A DNA stretch of 64,000 nucleotides, taken from contig NZ_JQNA01000002.1 in the NCBI RefSeq assembly GCF_000745015.1, forward strand, positions 6,386,001-6,450,000, read 5' to 3'. The notes beneath the pieces are model-generated. The model saw only the letters and a program-made list of their open reading frames with translations, made no database searches and was not told the DNA's origin. Both the position numbers and the translations under genes were made by a program. Each line of letters begins with the position of its first letter. Position 1 is the stretch's first letter. Shown here piece by piece: positions 27,412-36,720 of the stretch. Origin of the DNA: Burkholderia sp. 9120. Lineage in GTDB: Bacteria; Pseudomonadota; Gammaproteobacteria; Burkholderiales; Burkholderiaceae.

Positions 27412-29682
27412 ATGTTGAAGCGCAGAACCTTCCTGCTCGGCGGGGCCGGCGCAATGGGCGCGCTGCTGGTCGGCTGGTCGGTGCTCCCGCCGGCTCAACG
27501 CCTCACGACTTCCACGCCGTTACCCGCGGAAGGCACGCAATTGCCGTTGAATGGCTGGGTCAAGATCGCCGCCGACAACAGCGTGACCATCATCATGTGC
27601 AAGGCGGAAATGGGGCAGGGCATCCACACCGGCCTCGCGATGCTCCTCGCCGAAGAGCTCGACGCGGAGTGGTCGCAGGTGCGCGTGGAGGATGCGCCGA
27701 TCGACAGGATCTACAACAGCGTGCAGAACATCGTCGACGATCTGCCGTTTCGTCCCGATGACGACAGCGCCGTGAAGCGCGCGACGGTCTGGATGACCCG
27801 CAAGCTGGTGCGCGACGCCGGCACGATGATGACGGGCGGTTCGTCGAGCATCAACGATCTGTGGACGCCGATGCGCGAAGCCGGCGCCTCGGCGCGCGCG
27901 ATGCTGATCGGCGCGGCGGCCGCGCAATGGCAGGTGCCGGCCGCCGAATGCCGCGCGGAAAGCGGCGAGGTGTTGCATCCGTCGGGGCATCGGGCGAGCT
28001 TCGGCGAGTTGTCTTCGCTAGCGGCGCAGCAGCCGCTGCCGCGCAACGTGGCATTAAAAGATCCGGCCAACTTCAAGCTGATCGGCAAACCGGTCCATCG
28101 CATCGAGGCCGCGTCGAAGATCAACGGCACGGCGCGTTTCGGCATCGACGCACTGCCCGACGGACTGCTCTATGCGAGCGTCGTCATGTGTCCCACGCTG
28201 GGTGGAACGGTCGCGCATTTCGACGCCGGGCCTGCGGAGAAATTGCCGGGCTTCATCAAGGCGTTCGCCGTCGCGCCGTACAACGGCGGAACCGGCGGCG
28301 TCGCGGTGATCGCCGACAACCCGTTCCGCGCGATGAACGCCGTCACCGCCGTCACCGTCGATTGGAACGACGGCGACGCGGCGCACATCTCGAGCGCGGA
28401 TGTGCAGAGCCGTCTCATGCAAGCGCTGGACGACGGCGACGGCCACGCCTACTACCGCCTCGGCGATGTCGACGCCGCGCTGAGCGGCGCCACGCGCACG
28501 GTCAGCGCCGACTATCACGCGCCGTATCTCGCGCACGGCGCGGTCGAACCGCTCAATTGCACGGTACAGGTCGCGGACGGTGTGGCGACAGTGTGGGTGT
28601 CCACGCAAGTCCCCGCGCTCGCGCGTCATCACGTGGCCAAGGTGCTGAACCTCGACGCCGATAAGGTCGACGTGCAAACGCAGTTGATCGGTGGCGCATT
28701 CGGCCGGCGTCTCGAACTCGATTTCATCGCGCAGGCCGCGGTGATTGCGCGCCAGGGCGGCGGGCGTCCGGTGCAGACCATCTGGTCGCGCGCGCAGGAT
28801 TTCACGCATGATTTCTATCGGCCCGCCTGCGTATCGCGGCTCAAGGCCGGTCTCGATACACACGGCAAGCTGGTCGCGTGGGACAGCCTGTCCGCGGGTC
28901 AGGCGATCGTGCCGGAATCGCTCGCGCGCTACTACGGCGTGCCGCGTATTCCGATCGACAAGACCACTTGCGAGGGCGCGTTCGATCAACCCTACGAGTG
29001 GCCCGCCGCGCGTGTCGCGCACAAGATCGTCGAATTGCCGGTGCCGGTCGGCTTCTGGCGGTCGGTTGGTCATTCGCATCAGGCGTTTTTCACGGAGAGT
29101 TTCACCGACGAACTCGCTGCCGCCGCCGGCCGCGATCCGATTGCGTTTCGCGCCGAACTGCTCGCGCGGCATCCGCGTCATCTGGCCGTGTTGAAGCGGG
29201 TGGCTGCGTTGTCGGAATGGGGGCGTCCGTTGAGTCATACCGCCGACGGCGCGCCGCGCTCGCGCGGCGTCGCGCTGCACGAGGCGTTCGGCAGCGTCGT
29301 CGCGCAGGTGGCGGAAGTGTCGCTCGGGCCGGGCAAGCAGATTCGCGTGCATCGCGTGGTTTGCGTGATCGATTGCGGCTTGCCAGTGAATCCGAATCTG
29401 ATCCGCCAGCAAATGGAGAGCGCGATCGTGTTCGGCCTCTCGACCGCGTTGCAGGACGAAATCACGATCGTCGACGGTCAGGTGCAGCAGAAGAACTTCG
29501 TGGATTTTCCGGTGGTGCGGATGAACGATTGTCCCGCGATCGAAACCGAGATCATGCCGAGTCAACTGCATCCGCAAGGCGTCGGCGAACCGGGCGTGCC
29601 GCCGGTCGCGCCGGCGGTGGCGAACGCAGTGTTCGCGCTGACGGGCCAGCGTCTGCGCGCGTTGCCGCTGAAGCTGACGTAA
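27412..29682 (+). CDS. Xanthine-dehydrogenase-family molybdopterin-binding subunit (isoquinoline 1-oxidoreductase beta type)
   Basis: 756 residues. A twin-arginine-like signal opens the protein (KRRTFLLGGAGAMG), so export of the folded enzyme is likely. Large-subunit marks: KAEMGQGIHTGLAMLLAEEL, NGTARFGIDALPDGLLYASV, YHAPYLAHGAVEPLNCTVQV, QLIGGAFGRRLELDFIAQAA, and near the end a GVGEPGVPPVAPAVANAV loop containing the active-site Glu region. This matches the IorB group, with duplicated aldehyde-oxidase-like domains. It precedes its [2Fe-2S] partner by 50 bases. Substrate (N-heterocycle or aldehyde) is unknown. Confidence 0.9.
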   Translation: MLKRRTFLLGGAGAMGALLVGWSVLPPAQRLTTSTPLPAEGTQLPLNGWVKIAADNSVTIIMCKAEMGQGIHTGLAMLLAEELDAEWSQVRVEDAPIDRIYNSVQNIVDDLPFRPDDDSAVKRATVWMTRKLVRDAGTMMTGGSSSINDLWTPMREAGASARAMLIGAAAAQWQVPAAECRAESGEVLHPSGHRASFGELSSLAAQQPLPRNVALKDPANFKLIGKPVHRIEAASKINGTARFGIDALPDGLLYASVVMCPTLGGTVAHFDAGPAEKLPGFIKAFAVAPYNGGTGGVAVIADNPFRAMNAVTAVTVDWNDGDAAHISSADVQSRLMQALDDGDGHAYYRLGDVDAALSGATRTVSADYHAPYLAHGAVEPLNCTVQVADGVATVWVSTQVPALARHHVAKVLNLDADKVDVQTQLIGGAFGRRLELDFIAQAAVIARQGGGRPVQTIWSRAQDFTHDFYRPACVSRLKAGLDTHGKLVAWDSLSAGQAIVPESLARYYGVPRIPIDKTTCEGAFDQPYEWPAARVAHKIVELPVPVGFWRSVGHSHQAFFTESFTDELAAAAGRDPIAFRAELLARHPRHLAVLKRVAALSEWGRPLSHTADGAPRSRGVALHEAFGSVVAQVAEVSLGPGKQIRVHRVVCVIDCGLPVNPNLIRQQMESAIVFGLSTALQDEITIVDGQVQQKNFVDFPVVRMNDCPAIETEIMPSQLHPQGVGEPGVPPVAPAVANAVFALTGQRLRALPLKLT

Positions 29683-29732
29683 CGCGCGGCAAACTCAAGC
29701 ACACCAAGGTCAGGCATGACGAGGAGACCCGC

Positions 29733-30194
29733 ATGGGATCGCTAAACATCAACGGCCGCGCGGTAGCGGTACAGGCCGAGCCGGATATGCCGCTGCTGTG
29801 GGTGCTGCGTGCCGAACTCGGCATGACCGGCACCAAGTTCGGCTGCGGCGTGGGCATTTGCGGCGCGTGTACGGTTCATCTGGACGGTAAGGCGAGCCTG
29901 TCATGCCAGACGCTGATGTCGAGCCTGCATACGCAGAAGATCACGACGATAGAAGGCGTGCAGGGCGCAGAAGCGCAAGCGTTAAAAGCGGCGTGGATCG
30001 ATCTCGACGTGGTGCAGTGCGGCTATTGCCAAAGCGCGCAACTCATGGCGGCCTGCGCGCTGCTCAAACAGAAACCCAATCCCACGGATGCCGATATCGA
30101 CGCGGCCATGTCCAACATCGTTTGCCGTTGCGGCACGTATCCGCGCGTGCGGGCGGCGATTCATCAGGCGGCGGCGAAGCGTCGGCCGGCATAG
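29733..30194 (+). CDS. [2Fe-2S] subunit of a molybdenum hydroxylase (isoquinoline 1-oxidoreductase alpha type)
   Basis: 153 residues. The plant-type ferredoxin cluster is CGVGICGACTVHLDG with the later cysteine in SLSCQTL; the second, helical-domain cluster is VVQCGYCQSAQLMAACALL and NIVCRCGTYPRVRAAI. These are the two [2Fe-2S] centres that carry electrons away from the Mo site in the xanthine-oxidase family. A GAGGAG ribosome site lies before the ATG. It has no Tat signal, so it would be carried out as a complex with the large subunit. No FAD or cytochrome partner gene follows. Confidence 0.93.
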   Translation: MGSLNINGRAVAVQAEPDMPLLWVLRAELGMTGTKFGCGVGICGACTVHLDGKASLSCQTLMSSLHTQKITTIEGVQGAEAQALKAAWIDLDVVQCGYCQSAQLMAACALLKQKPNPTDADIDAAMSNIVCRCGTYPRVRAAIHQAAAKRRPA

Positions 30195-30244
30195 CGCCAG
30201 CGACGTGTTGACGCGTTCGCGTCCGGGTTCGCCGCCGTGTCCGC

Positions 30245-30337
30245 TCAGTTAGCGAACATTTCCACCACGGCGACCACGGCCGTAAAAATGCCGATACATC
30301 CGCCCAATGTGACTGCGCCTTGCATGAATTGCGACAT
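30245..30337 (-). CDS. 30-residue putative membrane peptide
   Basis: The reverse strand encodes MSQFMQGAVTLGGCIGIFTA followed by VVAVVEMFAN and TGA. Residues 8-26 form one continuous hydrophobic helix, ideal for a single membrane span, with few charged residues. An AGGG ribosome-site-like stretch lies about 8 bases before the ATG. It is on the same strand as, and 98 bases downstream of, the FAD oxidoreductase of the polyamine module, so it may be its last gene. I do not recognise a family. The evidence is the helix, the ribosome site and the context. Confidence 0.5.
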   Translation of the reverse strand: MSQFMQGAVTLGGCIGIFTAVVAVVEMFAN

Positions 30338-30435
30338 ACGTGACCCTGTAGCGTGAGTGGTTGACCGAGAACATTTAACCCGAAATGAAAGCTTAAAGAA
30401 AGCTTATCAAAAATAAAACGTAAGCGAATTCGGGC

Positions 30436-32103
30436 TTATCCCAGGGCGCGGTTTGCCGCGAGCACACCCCAATAGGACGCTTCTTCGAACAGCGACATCC
30501 CCGACAGATCCGCATGCGCGAACAGCACCGGTCCGTCCGCGTCACGCAACGCGAGCAGGCCAGGACGGCTGAGGAAGCCGACGTCCGGCGTCGCCATGGC
30601 GTGGCCGCGCACGGTGATTTCCAGCGCGGTGGCGTGACGCCATAAGTCGCGGCCATAAGCGGGCAGCAGATCGATCGCCGCTTGCGTGCGCAGGTCGTCG
30701 GGATGCGCGGCGGCGAGCCAGCGGCGGGTGTCGTCGGGCGTCTTCAGATCAAGCGCCTGATACGCCGAGAACACCGAGCGCTGCGGCGGCGACAGACGAA
30801 TCAGTTGATGCGTCGAGACCACATAGCCGAGACCTTCGCCGCGATAGACCACGTTGTCCCACGCGAGCGGCACGCCTTGCGCTTCACGCGGCATGCCTTC
30901 CATCAGGAAGTTGGAGACCAGCCACGGCGCACGCGGCGGCAGGTCGCGCGAGGCGTCGAAACCGTACGCGGACAGATGCGGCATGACGTGCTGCGCGACA
31001 AAAAGCGGCATGGCCGACACCACGCGGCGCGCTTTCAGCACGAAGGTACTGAGCACGTTATGACTGTCGATGCGCACGCACAGCACTTCCACGCCACCCG
31101 GTTTTTCATCGACACGCGCGGCAAAGCCTGGTAATGACCACGTCGATTTGCCCACGCGCTGCGTGATCGACGCACTCAGCTTGGTCACCATGCTATGCAA
31201 GCCATCGGGCCAGGTCAGTACCGCGCCGTCTTCCGCATTGCGCGCATGGCCGCCGCGCGACGAGAAGTAGTGCAAGCCGGCCCACGCGGAGACGTGTTCA
31301 TAACCGGCGCCGAAATCGTCGCGGCACGCGTAGTTCAGATACCAGTGCAGCGACGGCGCGGTATAGCCGTCGTCGAGCAACCACTGTTTGAACGAGCGTT
31401 TATCCAATGCGCGCCAGCGCGGCTCCTGCGACGACTGCGCGAGCGGAATGCAGAACACCTTGCGGCCGTCGCTGCCCACGGCGGTGCGCAGCGCGTCGGT
31501 GTAAGCGAAAAAGCGCTGCTGCTGCGCGATTTCCGCGTGATTCACGCCGAGCGTCGGCACCAAGCCGTCCTGCCATTGACCGTCGATCAGCAAGCGTTCG
31601 TCGGGTGCATGCACCAGCACGCGTTCGTCGAACACCGGCCGTGCGGTGAACGGATCGGCTTCGATCACACCGAAGTCGGCGAGCATGTCGCGCAGGTGCG
31701 TCGATTCCATCGACGGTAACGGCAGATAGTGCGCACCCTTCGGATAGCCTAGCTCGCCATAGCGGCCGCCGGCCGCATTGCCGCCGAATTCGGGCCCGGC
31801 GAGCACGACGAAATCCTTGTGCCCCGCTCGCGCAAGTTGCCATGCGCACGACAAACCCGCCGCGCCCGCGCCGAGAATCGCGATGTCGGTTTCGAGCATG
31901 CCGGACGGTGCCGGCAAGCTGCGATGATCGCGCAGCGCATGACCTTCGCGCATGCCGGGACTGTCGATCACCGGCGTGGTCTCGATCCAGCCGGTGCGGC
32001 TGAGATCAGTCAACGAGCCGAACGCGCCCAACGCGCTCGCTCCCAACGCGCCCGCGCCCACTGCGCCGGCCGCGCCCGCAAAGAGAAAAGTGCGGCGGTC
32101 CAT
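30436..32103 (-). CDS. Tat-exported FAD-dependent oxidoreductase (amine-oxidase type)
   Basis: 555 residues. It begins with a Tat signal (MDRRTFLFAGAAGAVGAGAL), so it probably works in the periplasm or attached to the inner membrane. The FAD-binding Rossmann motif is DIAILGAGAAGLSCAWQLAR, followed by FVVLAGPEFGGNAAGG and a C-terminal flavin region (ADGPVLFAHADLSGMSLFEE). The order of parts resembles flavin amine oxidases. It starts at the last base of the aminopropyltransferase gene (TGATG overlap), so the two are tightly coupled. Oxidation of a polyamine or an aminopropylated product is a contextual inference. Confidence 0.85.
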   Translation of the reverse strand: MDRRTFLFAGAAGAVGAGALGASALGAFGSLTDLSRTGWIETTPVIDSPGMREGHALRDHRSLPAPSGMLETDIAILGAGAAGLSCAWQLARAGHKDFVVLAGPEFGGNAAGGRYGELGYPKGAHYLPLPSMESTHLRDMLADFGVIEADPFTARPVFDERVLVHAPDERLLIDGQWQDGLVPTLGVNHAEIAQQQRFFAYTDALRTAVGSDGRKVFCIPLAQSSQEPRWRALDKRSFKQWLLDDGYTAPSLHWYLNYACRDDFGAGYEHVSAWAGLHYFSSRGGHARNAEDGAVLTWPDGLHSMVTKLSASITQRVGKSTWSLPGFAARVDEKPGGVEVLCVRIDSHNVLSTFVLKARRVVSAMPLFVAQHVMPHLSAYGFDASRDLPPRAPWLVSNFLMEGMPREAQGVPLAWDNVVYRGEGLGYVVSTHQLIRLSPPQRSVFSAYQALDLKTPDDTRRWLAAAHPDDLRTQAAIDLLPAYGRDLWRHATALEITVRGHAMATPDVGFLSRPGLLALRDADGPVLFAHADLSGMSLFEEASYWGVLAANRALG

Positions 32104-33623
32104 CAGCGCAGCACGTGCTTCCAGTCGTCGTCGAAAAGGCGGACGAGCGGCTGGTCGTTCATCTGGTTCGGCGCCATCGGCAACGCGGGCATGTCGGCGG
32201 GAAAGTGAAACATTTCAACCGCGGTTTGCGCGTCGAGCCAGCGCATCGGCTCCGAGTAATGCGTCGGGATCGTATAGTCGCGACGCTTGCCGGCAATCAC
32301 GAAACCCCAGTCGCCGAATGACGGCACATAGCAGTGATACGGCCACGTGTTGAAGCCCGCCTCGCGCAACGTGTCGACGATCGTCCAGTAAGCGTGCGGC
32401 GCGAAATACGGCGAGGTGGATTGAATCACCGCATAGCCGTTCTCGGACAAATGCCGCGACAGCATGCGATACACCGGCACCGAGTACAGCCGGCCTAAAC
32501 CGAAGTTGGTCGGATCGGGAAAGTCCACGACGATCGCGTCGAAGACCTCGGCGTTGGATTCGAGCCAGCGCACGGCGTCGTCGTTGATCACGTGCACGCG
32601 CGGGTCTTTCAGCGAGCCTTGATTGAGTTTGACGAGCGGCGCCGAGGTGGAAAACATCCGCGTCATGGCCGGGTCGAGATCGACCAGCGTCACCGTTTCG
32701 ATGTTGCGGTGCTTGAGGATTTCGCGCACCGCGAGCCCGTCGCCGCCGCCGAGCACGAGCACATGCTTCGCCCACGGCAACGCTTCGAGCGTCGGATGAA
32801 TCAGCGCCTCGTGATAACGGTGTTCGTCGCGCGACGAGAATTGCAGATTGCCGTTCAGGTACAGCCGCATGTCGTCGTGCCATTGCGTGAGCACGATGCG
32901 CTGATAGGGCGTGGTTTCGGAGAAGATCGTCTCGTCGCCATACAAGCCGTGTTCGGCCCAATGCGTGAGGCGCTCCGACAGCGCGAAACCCGCGCCGAGC
33001 AGGCTGATCACGAGTGCGGCGCGCATCAGCTTGCCCGGCACGTTGCTGATTTCGGCGCGGAACGTGTGGGTGGTCCACAGCGCCACCAGCGCGTTGAGAA
33101 TGCCGAACAGAAAGCTGGTGCGCAACAGGCCGAGACGCGGCGCGAGCACCAGCGGAAACAGCAGCGAGACTGCGAGCGAGCCGAGATAGTCGAAGGTCAG
33201 CACGTCGCTGACGGTGTGGCGGAACGCCTGGCGGCGCTGCTGGAACGCGCGCATCACCAGCGGAATCTCCATGCCGATCAACGCGCCGAGCACCAGCACC
33301 ACCGCGTAGAGCGCCGCGCGAAACGGCGTGGACAACCACGCGAACACGCCGAACAGCATGGCCGCCGACAAACCGCCAAGTAGGCCCACCAGCAATTCGA
33401 TATCGACGAAGCGGTCGAGCACGTCGTCGTCGTCGACGAACCTGGCGAGCCACGAGCCCACGCCCATTGCAAACAGATAACAGCCGATCACCGACGAGAA
33501 CTGCAATACCGAATCGCCGAGCAAATAGCTGGACAAGGTACTGCTGATCAGCTCATAACCCAATCCGCACGAGGCCAGCACCAGTACCGACAGTATCAGC
33601 ATGCGATTATGTTTAATCTTCAT
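32103..33623 (-). CDS. Membrane-bound spermidine-synthase-like aminopropyltransferase
   Basis: 506 residues from MKIKHNRMLILSVLVLASCG. The first 230 residues hold about seven membrane spans. The rest is a spermidine-synthase-type methyltransferase fold with HVLVLGGGDGLAVREILKH (decarboxylated-AdoMet site), VTLVDLDPAMTRMF, and the catalytic-loop DFPDPTNFGLGRLYSVPVYR. The LYLNGNLQFSSRDEHRYHEA stretch matches the substrate-side motif of SpeE. A polytopic domain fused to SpeE marks a known but poorly understood subgroup. It is divergent from the DUF350-SPFH-DUF4178-speH operon, which supplies the decarboxylated AdoMet it would need. The acceptor substrate is unknown. Confidence 0.88.
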   Translation of the reverse strand: MKIKHNRMLILSVLVLASCGLGYELISSTLSSYLLGDSVLQFSSVIGCYLFAMGVGSWLARFVDDDDVLDRFVDIELLVGLLGGLSAAMLFGVFAWLSTPFRAALYAVVLVLGALIGMEIPLVMRAFQQRRQAFRHTVSDVLTFDYLGSLAVSLLFPLVLAPRLGLLRTSFLFGILNALVALWTTHTFRAEISNVPGKLMRAALVISLLGAGFALSERLTHWAEHGLYGDETIFSETTPYQRIVLTQWHDDMRLYLNGNLQFSSRDEHRYHEALIHPTLEALPWAKHVLVLGGGDGLAVREILKHRNIETVTLVDLDPAMTRMFSTSAPLVKLNQGSLKDPRVHVINDDAVRWLESNAEVFDAIVVDFPDPTNFGLGRLYSVPVYRMLSRHLSENGYAVIQSTSPYFAPHAYWTIVDTLREAGFNTWPYHCYVPSFGDWGFVIAGKRRDYTIPTHYSEPMRWLDAQTAVEMFHFPADMPALPMAPNQMNDQPLVRLFDDDWKHVLR

Positions 33624-33703
33624 GCTGGGCACTCCGGTCCGATCTGGATATACTGGCGGCGATTTGCGCGCGCCGTCGCGACACACAAAATCCGGGAGAT
33701 TAA

Positions 33704-34090
33704 ATGGGTGATGCCTTTTCTTATGGGATTCATTTACTGTCGGCGTTTGTGCTGATCCTCGGATTCGCGGCAGTTTACCTCAAGGTCACGCCGTTCGACG
33801 AACTTGCGTTGATCCGCGAAGGCAACGTGGCGGCGCTGCTGTCCTTTGCCGGCGCGCTGATCGGCTTCTGCCTGACGCTCGCGTCGAGCATTGCGCACAA
33901 CTCCACGCTGATGCTGGTGCTGATCTGGGCATTCGGTGCGATGATCGTGCAGGTCGCCACTTATGCCGTACTCACGCGCTTATTGCCCGGCATGAACCAT
34001 GCGATTGAAACGCGTAATAACGCAATGGGTGGATTGATGGGCGCGGCTTCGCTGGTGGTCGGCATTATCAACGCGGCCTGCTTAACGTAA
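33704..34090 (+). CDS. DUF350 membrane protein (YjfL-like)
   Basis: 128 residues and four hydrophobic spans: IHLLSAFVLILGFAAVYLKV, AALLSFAGALIGFCLTLASS, LMLVLIWAFGAMIVQVATYA and LMGAASLVVGIINAACLT. DUF350 proteins such as E. coli YjfL are small inner-membrane proteins of unknown function, often encoded beside PspA or SPFH proteins and polyamine enzymes. It is the first gene of the rightward operon and starts 80 bases from the divergent aminopropyltransferase gene. Confidence 0.9.
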   Translation: MGDAFSYGIHLLSAFVLILGFAAVYLKVTPFDELALIREGNVAALLSFAGALIGFCLTLASSIAHNSTLMLVLIWAFGAMIVQVATYAVLTRLLPGMNHAIETRNNAMGGLMGAASLVVGIINAACLT

Positions 34091-34155
34091 ATTCACGTTT
34101 AACGCATTTTCATCTTAATGCCTGATTGGCGGGCGCCTCGCGCGAGGAGTACACG

Positions 34156-35163
34156 ATGAGTCTCGGTTCGTTTATTCGCAAGCAGTTTGTCGACGTTCTG
34201 CAATGGACGGAAGACGGTGACGGCGTATTGGCCTGGCGTTATCCGATGGAAGACCAGGAAATCCAGTACGGCGGCCAATTGACGGTGCGCGAGTCGCAAA
34301 TGGCGCTGTTCGTCAACGAAGGCCGCATTGCCGACGTATTCGGCCCCGGCCTGTACACGCTGACCACGCGCACGCTGCCGCTGCTGACCAGTCTGCGCAA
34401 TTGGGACAAGCTGTTCGAGTCGCCGTTCAAGTCCGACGTGTACTTCTTCAGCACGCGTTTGCAACTCGGCCGCCGTTGGGGCACACCGCAACCCGTCACG
34501 ATCCGCGACAGCGAATTCGGCCTCGTGCAGGTACGCGCATTCGGCATCTATTCGTACCGGGTGGTCGACGTGCCGGCGTTTCATCGCGAGATCAGCGGCA
34601 CGCGCGGCGTTTATACCGTCGACGATCTCGAACAGCAATTGCGCAATCTCGTCGTGACGGCCATGAGCGTGGCGTTTGGTTCGGCCGACGTCGCGTTCGT
34701 GGACATGGCGGCGAATCAGGAGGTGCTGTCGCAACGTATCGGCCAGGCGCTCGCGCCGGTGTTCGCGCGTTACGGCGTGGCGCTCGATTCGTTCACGGTG
34801 CAAAGCGTATCGCTGCCGGACGCGCTGCAAAAGGCGCTCGACGCCCGCATCAGCGTCGGCGTGAGCGGCGATCTGAACAAGTTCGCGCAGTACCAGGTCG
34901 CGCAATCCATTCCGCTCGCCGCGCAAAACGCGGGTGGCGTGGCGGGTGTCGGCGCGGGACTCGCGGCCGGCGCGGCGATCGCGCAGACCATGACGGGCGC
35001 GCTGAATCAGACACAGTCGCCGACTCCCGCCCAACCCGCGGCCGCCGCGAACGACTACGTCGACCGCCTGCAGCAACTCAAGACCTTGCTCGACAAAGGC
35101 CTCGTCACCGAAGACGACTATGCGAAGGCGAAAGCCGAGATTCTCGCGAAGCTGACGAAATAA
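34156..35163 (+). CDS. SPFH-domain protein with C-terminal SHOCT motif (virion-core/YdjI type)
   Basis: 335 residues from MSLGSFIRKQFVDVLQWTED, after a GAGGAG ribosome site. The SPFH/Band-7 domain covers about 25-240 (QLTVRESQMALFVNEGRIAD, FGPGLYTLTTRTLPLLTSLR). An Ala/Gly-rich hinge follows, then a SHOCT module at the end (LQQLKTLLDKGLVTEDDYAK), a short helical unit that mediates oligomerisation. There is no membrane span, so it likely assembles as a ring on the cytoplasmic face of the membrane. Encoded between DUF350 and DUF4178 genes. Confidence 0.88.
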   Translation: MSLGSFIRKQFVDVLQWTEDGDGVLAWRYPMEDQEIQYGGQLTVRESQMALFVNEGRIADVFGPGLYTLTTRTLPLLTSLRNWDKLFESPFKSDVYFFSTRLQLGRRWGTPQPVTIRDSEFGLVQVRAFGIYSYRVVDVPAFHREISGTRGVYTVDDLEQQLRNLVVTAMSVAFGSADVAFVDMAANQEVLSQRIGQALAPVFARYGVALDSFTVQSVSLPDALQKALDARISVGVSGDLNKFAQYQVAQSIPLAAQNAGGVAGVGAGLAAGAAIAQTMTGALNQTQSPTPAQPAAAANDYVDRLQQLKTLLDKGLVTEDDYAKAKAEILAKLTK

Positions 35164-35172
35164 GCGCACCCG

Positions 35173-36720
35173 ATGTTCAGTACTTCGTGTCCACAATGCG
35201 GCGCACCGCTCGAATTCCGTTCCGCCGCGGCCGTAATGGCCGTATGCGGATCATGCCGCAGCACCTTGCTCAAACACGGCGAAGCCGTTGAACGCCTCGG
35301 CGAAATGGCCTCGGTGTTCGAGGACTATTCGCCGCTGCAACTCGGCGCGACGGGACGGTATCAAACGCGCTCGTTCACGCTGCTCGGCCGAATCCAGTTG
35401 CGCTACGAGGCGGGCTACTGGAGCGAGTGGTACGCCACTTTCGACGACGGCACGTTCGGCTGGTTGTCCGACGCATCGGGCCAATACGCGGTCACCACGC
35501 AGCGAGCGCTCGACGACACCGAGACCGCCACGCTGCCGTCTTTCGATTCGCTGAGCCCAGGCGTGCCCTTCGAATTCGACGGCAAGCGTTATCTCGCGTC
35601 GGACATCCGCACCGCGCAATGCGTGGGCGGCGAGGGCGAGTTGCCGTTGCGTGTCGGCGACGGTTGGCAGGCGCGAGTCGCGGACTTCCGCTACGAAGAC
35701 CATTTCATCACGCTCGACTACGCCGACGCCGATCAGCAACACGGCAAGCCGGTGCTGTATTCGGGCGAGTCGGTGGAACTCGCCGAACTCGCGTGTCAGG
35801 GCTTGCGCGACGAGGCGGAGATTCGCGAGTCGGCGGGACGCTATCGCGGCGACCTGGCGGCGTTCACCTGCCCGAGTTGCGGCGCGTCGCTCGATTGCCC
35901 GGTCGGCGTCGCGGATTATGTGATCTGCGGCTCGTGCCATGCGGGCGTGGATTGCAGCGCGCCGCAGGCCACGCTGTTTTCGAAGAAGCGCACGCTCGAA
36001 GCGATCGACACCGCGTTGCCGCTCGGTGCGAGCGCAACGTTCGACGGCGCCAAATACACGGTGCTCGGCCTGATGCGTTGCCGCACGCCGGACGGCGAAT
36101 CCAGTTGGGACGAGTATCTGCTGCACAACCTTGAACGCGGGTTCCTGTGGCAAGTGCATAGCGAAGGCCGCTGGGAGCGCGTGGAAGTGTTGAATCACTG
36201 GCCGATGATCAGCCAGAGCGGCCAGGTGCTCGACGACGGCAAGACCTATCGCGAGAGCGAGCACTACGTCTCCGAAGTGATTTATGTGGCCGGCGCGTTC
36301 AACTGGCGCGTGCAGGTGGGCGACAAGACGTCGATCACGGATTTCGCGTGGCGCGACTTCAAGATGACCCGCGAAATTGCCGCCGACGAAATCGTCTGGT
36401 CGCGCGCGAGGCCGTTGACCAACGGCAAGGTCGCGGAACGGTTCGGCATGCCGGAACTGGCGGCGGCCGGTGCGGCGGCGAGCCGCCGTGCGACCCAGCC
36501 CAAGACCAGCCAAAGCGACCTCAAACAGGTCAAGGAAGGTTTCACGACCGTCGGCTTCGGACCGTGGCCGTGGATCGGCACGGGCGTGATGGTGTTTGTC
36601 AATTTCGGCAAGCTGTTCGAATTCGATGGCTCGACGGTGCTGGTGATTATCGGCATCCTGGCCTTGTGGGCGCCCGAGTGGATCTGGCGCGCCTTCCACG
36701 ACGAGTCGAGGTCAGCGTGA
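35173..36720 (+). CDS. Zinc-ribbon DUF4178 protein with C-terminal membrane segment
   Basis: 515 residues. Two zinc ribbons are visible, CPQCGAPLEF...CGSC near residue 6-28 and CPSCGASLDC...CGSC near 235-258. Each is followed by a DUF4178 beta-domain (YQTRSFTLLGRIQLRYEAGY with WYATFDDGTFGWL; FDGAKYTVLGLMRCRTPDGE with EYLLHNLERGFLW). A membrane segment lies near residue 475 (PWPWIGTGVMVFVNFGKLFE, then STVLVIIGILALWAPEWI). Likely a cytoplasmic-face adaptor anchored to the membrane. The duplicated ribbon-DUF4178 unit is unusually neat. It starts 9 bases after the SPFH gene and overlaps the next gene by 4. Confidence 0.88.
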   Translation: MFSTSCPQCGAPLEFRSAAAVMAVCGSCRSTLLKHGEAVERLGEMASVFEDYSPLQLGATGRYQTRSFTLLGRIQLRYEAGYWSEWYATFDDGTFGWLSDASGQYAVTTQRALDDTETATLPSFDSLSPGVPFEFDGKRYLASDIRTAQCVGGEGELPLRVGDGWQARVADFRYEDHFITLDYADADQQHGKPVLYSGESVELAELACQGLRDEAEIRESAGRYRGDLAAFTCPSCGASLDCPVGVADYVICGSCHAGVDCSAPQATLFSKKRTLEAIDTALPLGASATFDGAKYTVLGLMRCRTPDGESSWDEYLLHNLERGFLWQVHSEGRWERVEVLNHWPMISQSGQVLDDGKTYRESEHYVSEVIYVAGAFNWRVQVGDKTSITDFAWRDFKMTREIAADEIVWSRARPLTNGKVAERFGMPELAAAGAAASRRATQPKTSQSDLKQVKEGFTTVGFGPWPWIGTGVMVFVNFGKLFEFDGSTVLVIIGILALWAPEWIWRAFHDESRSA

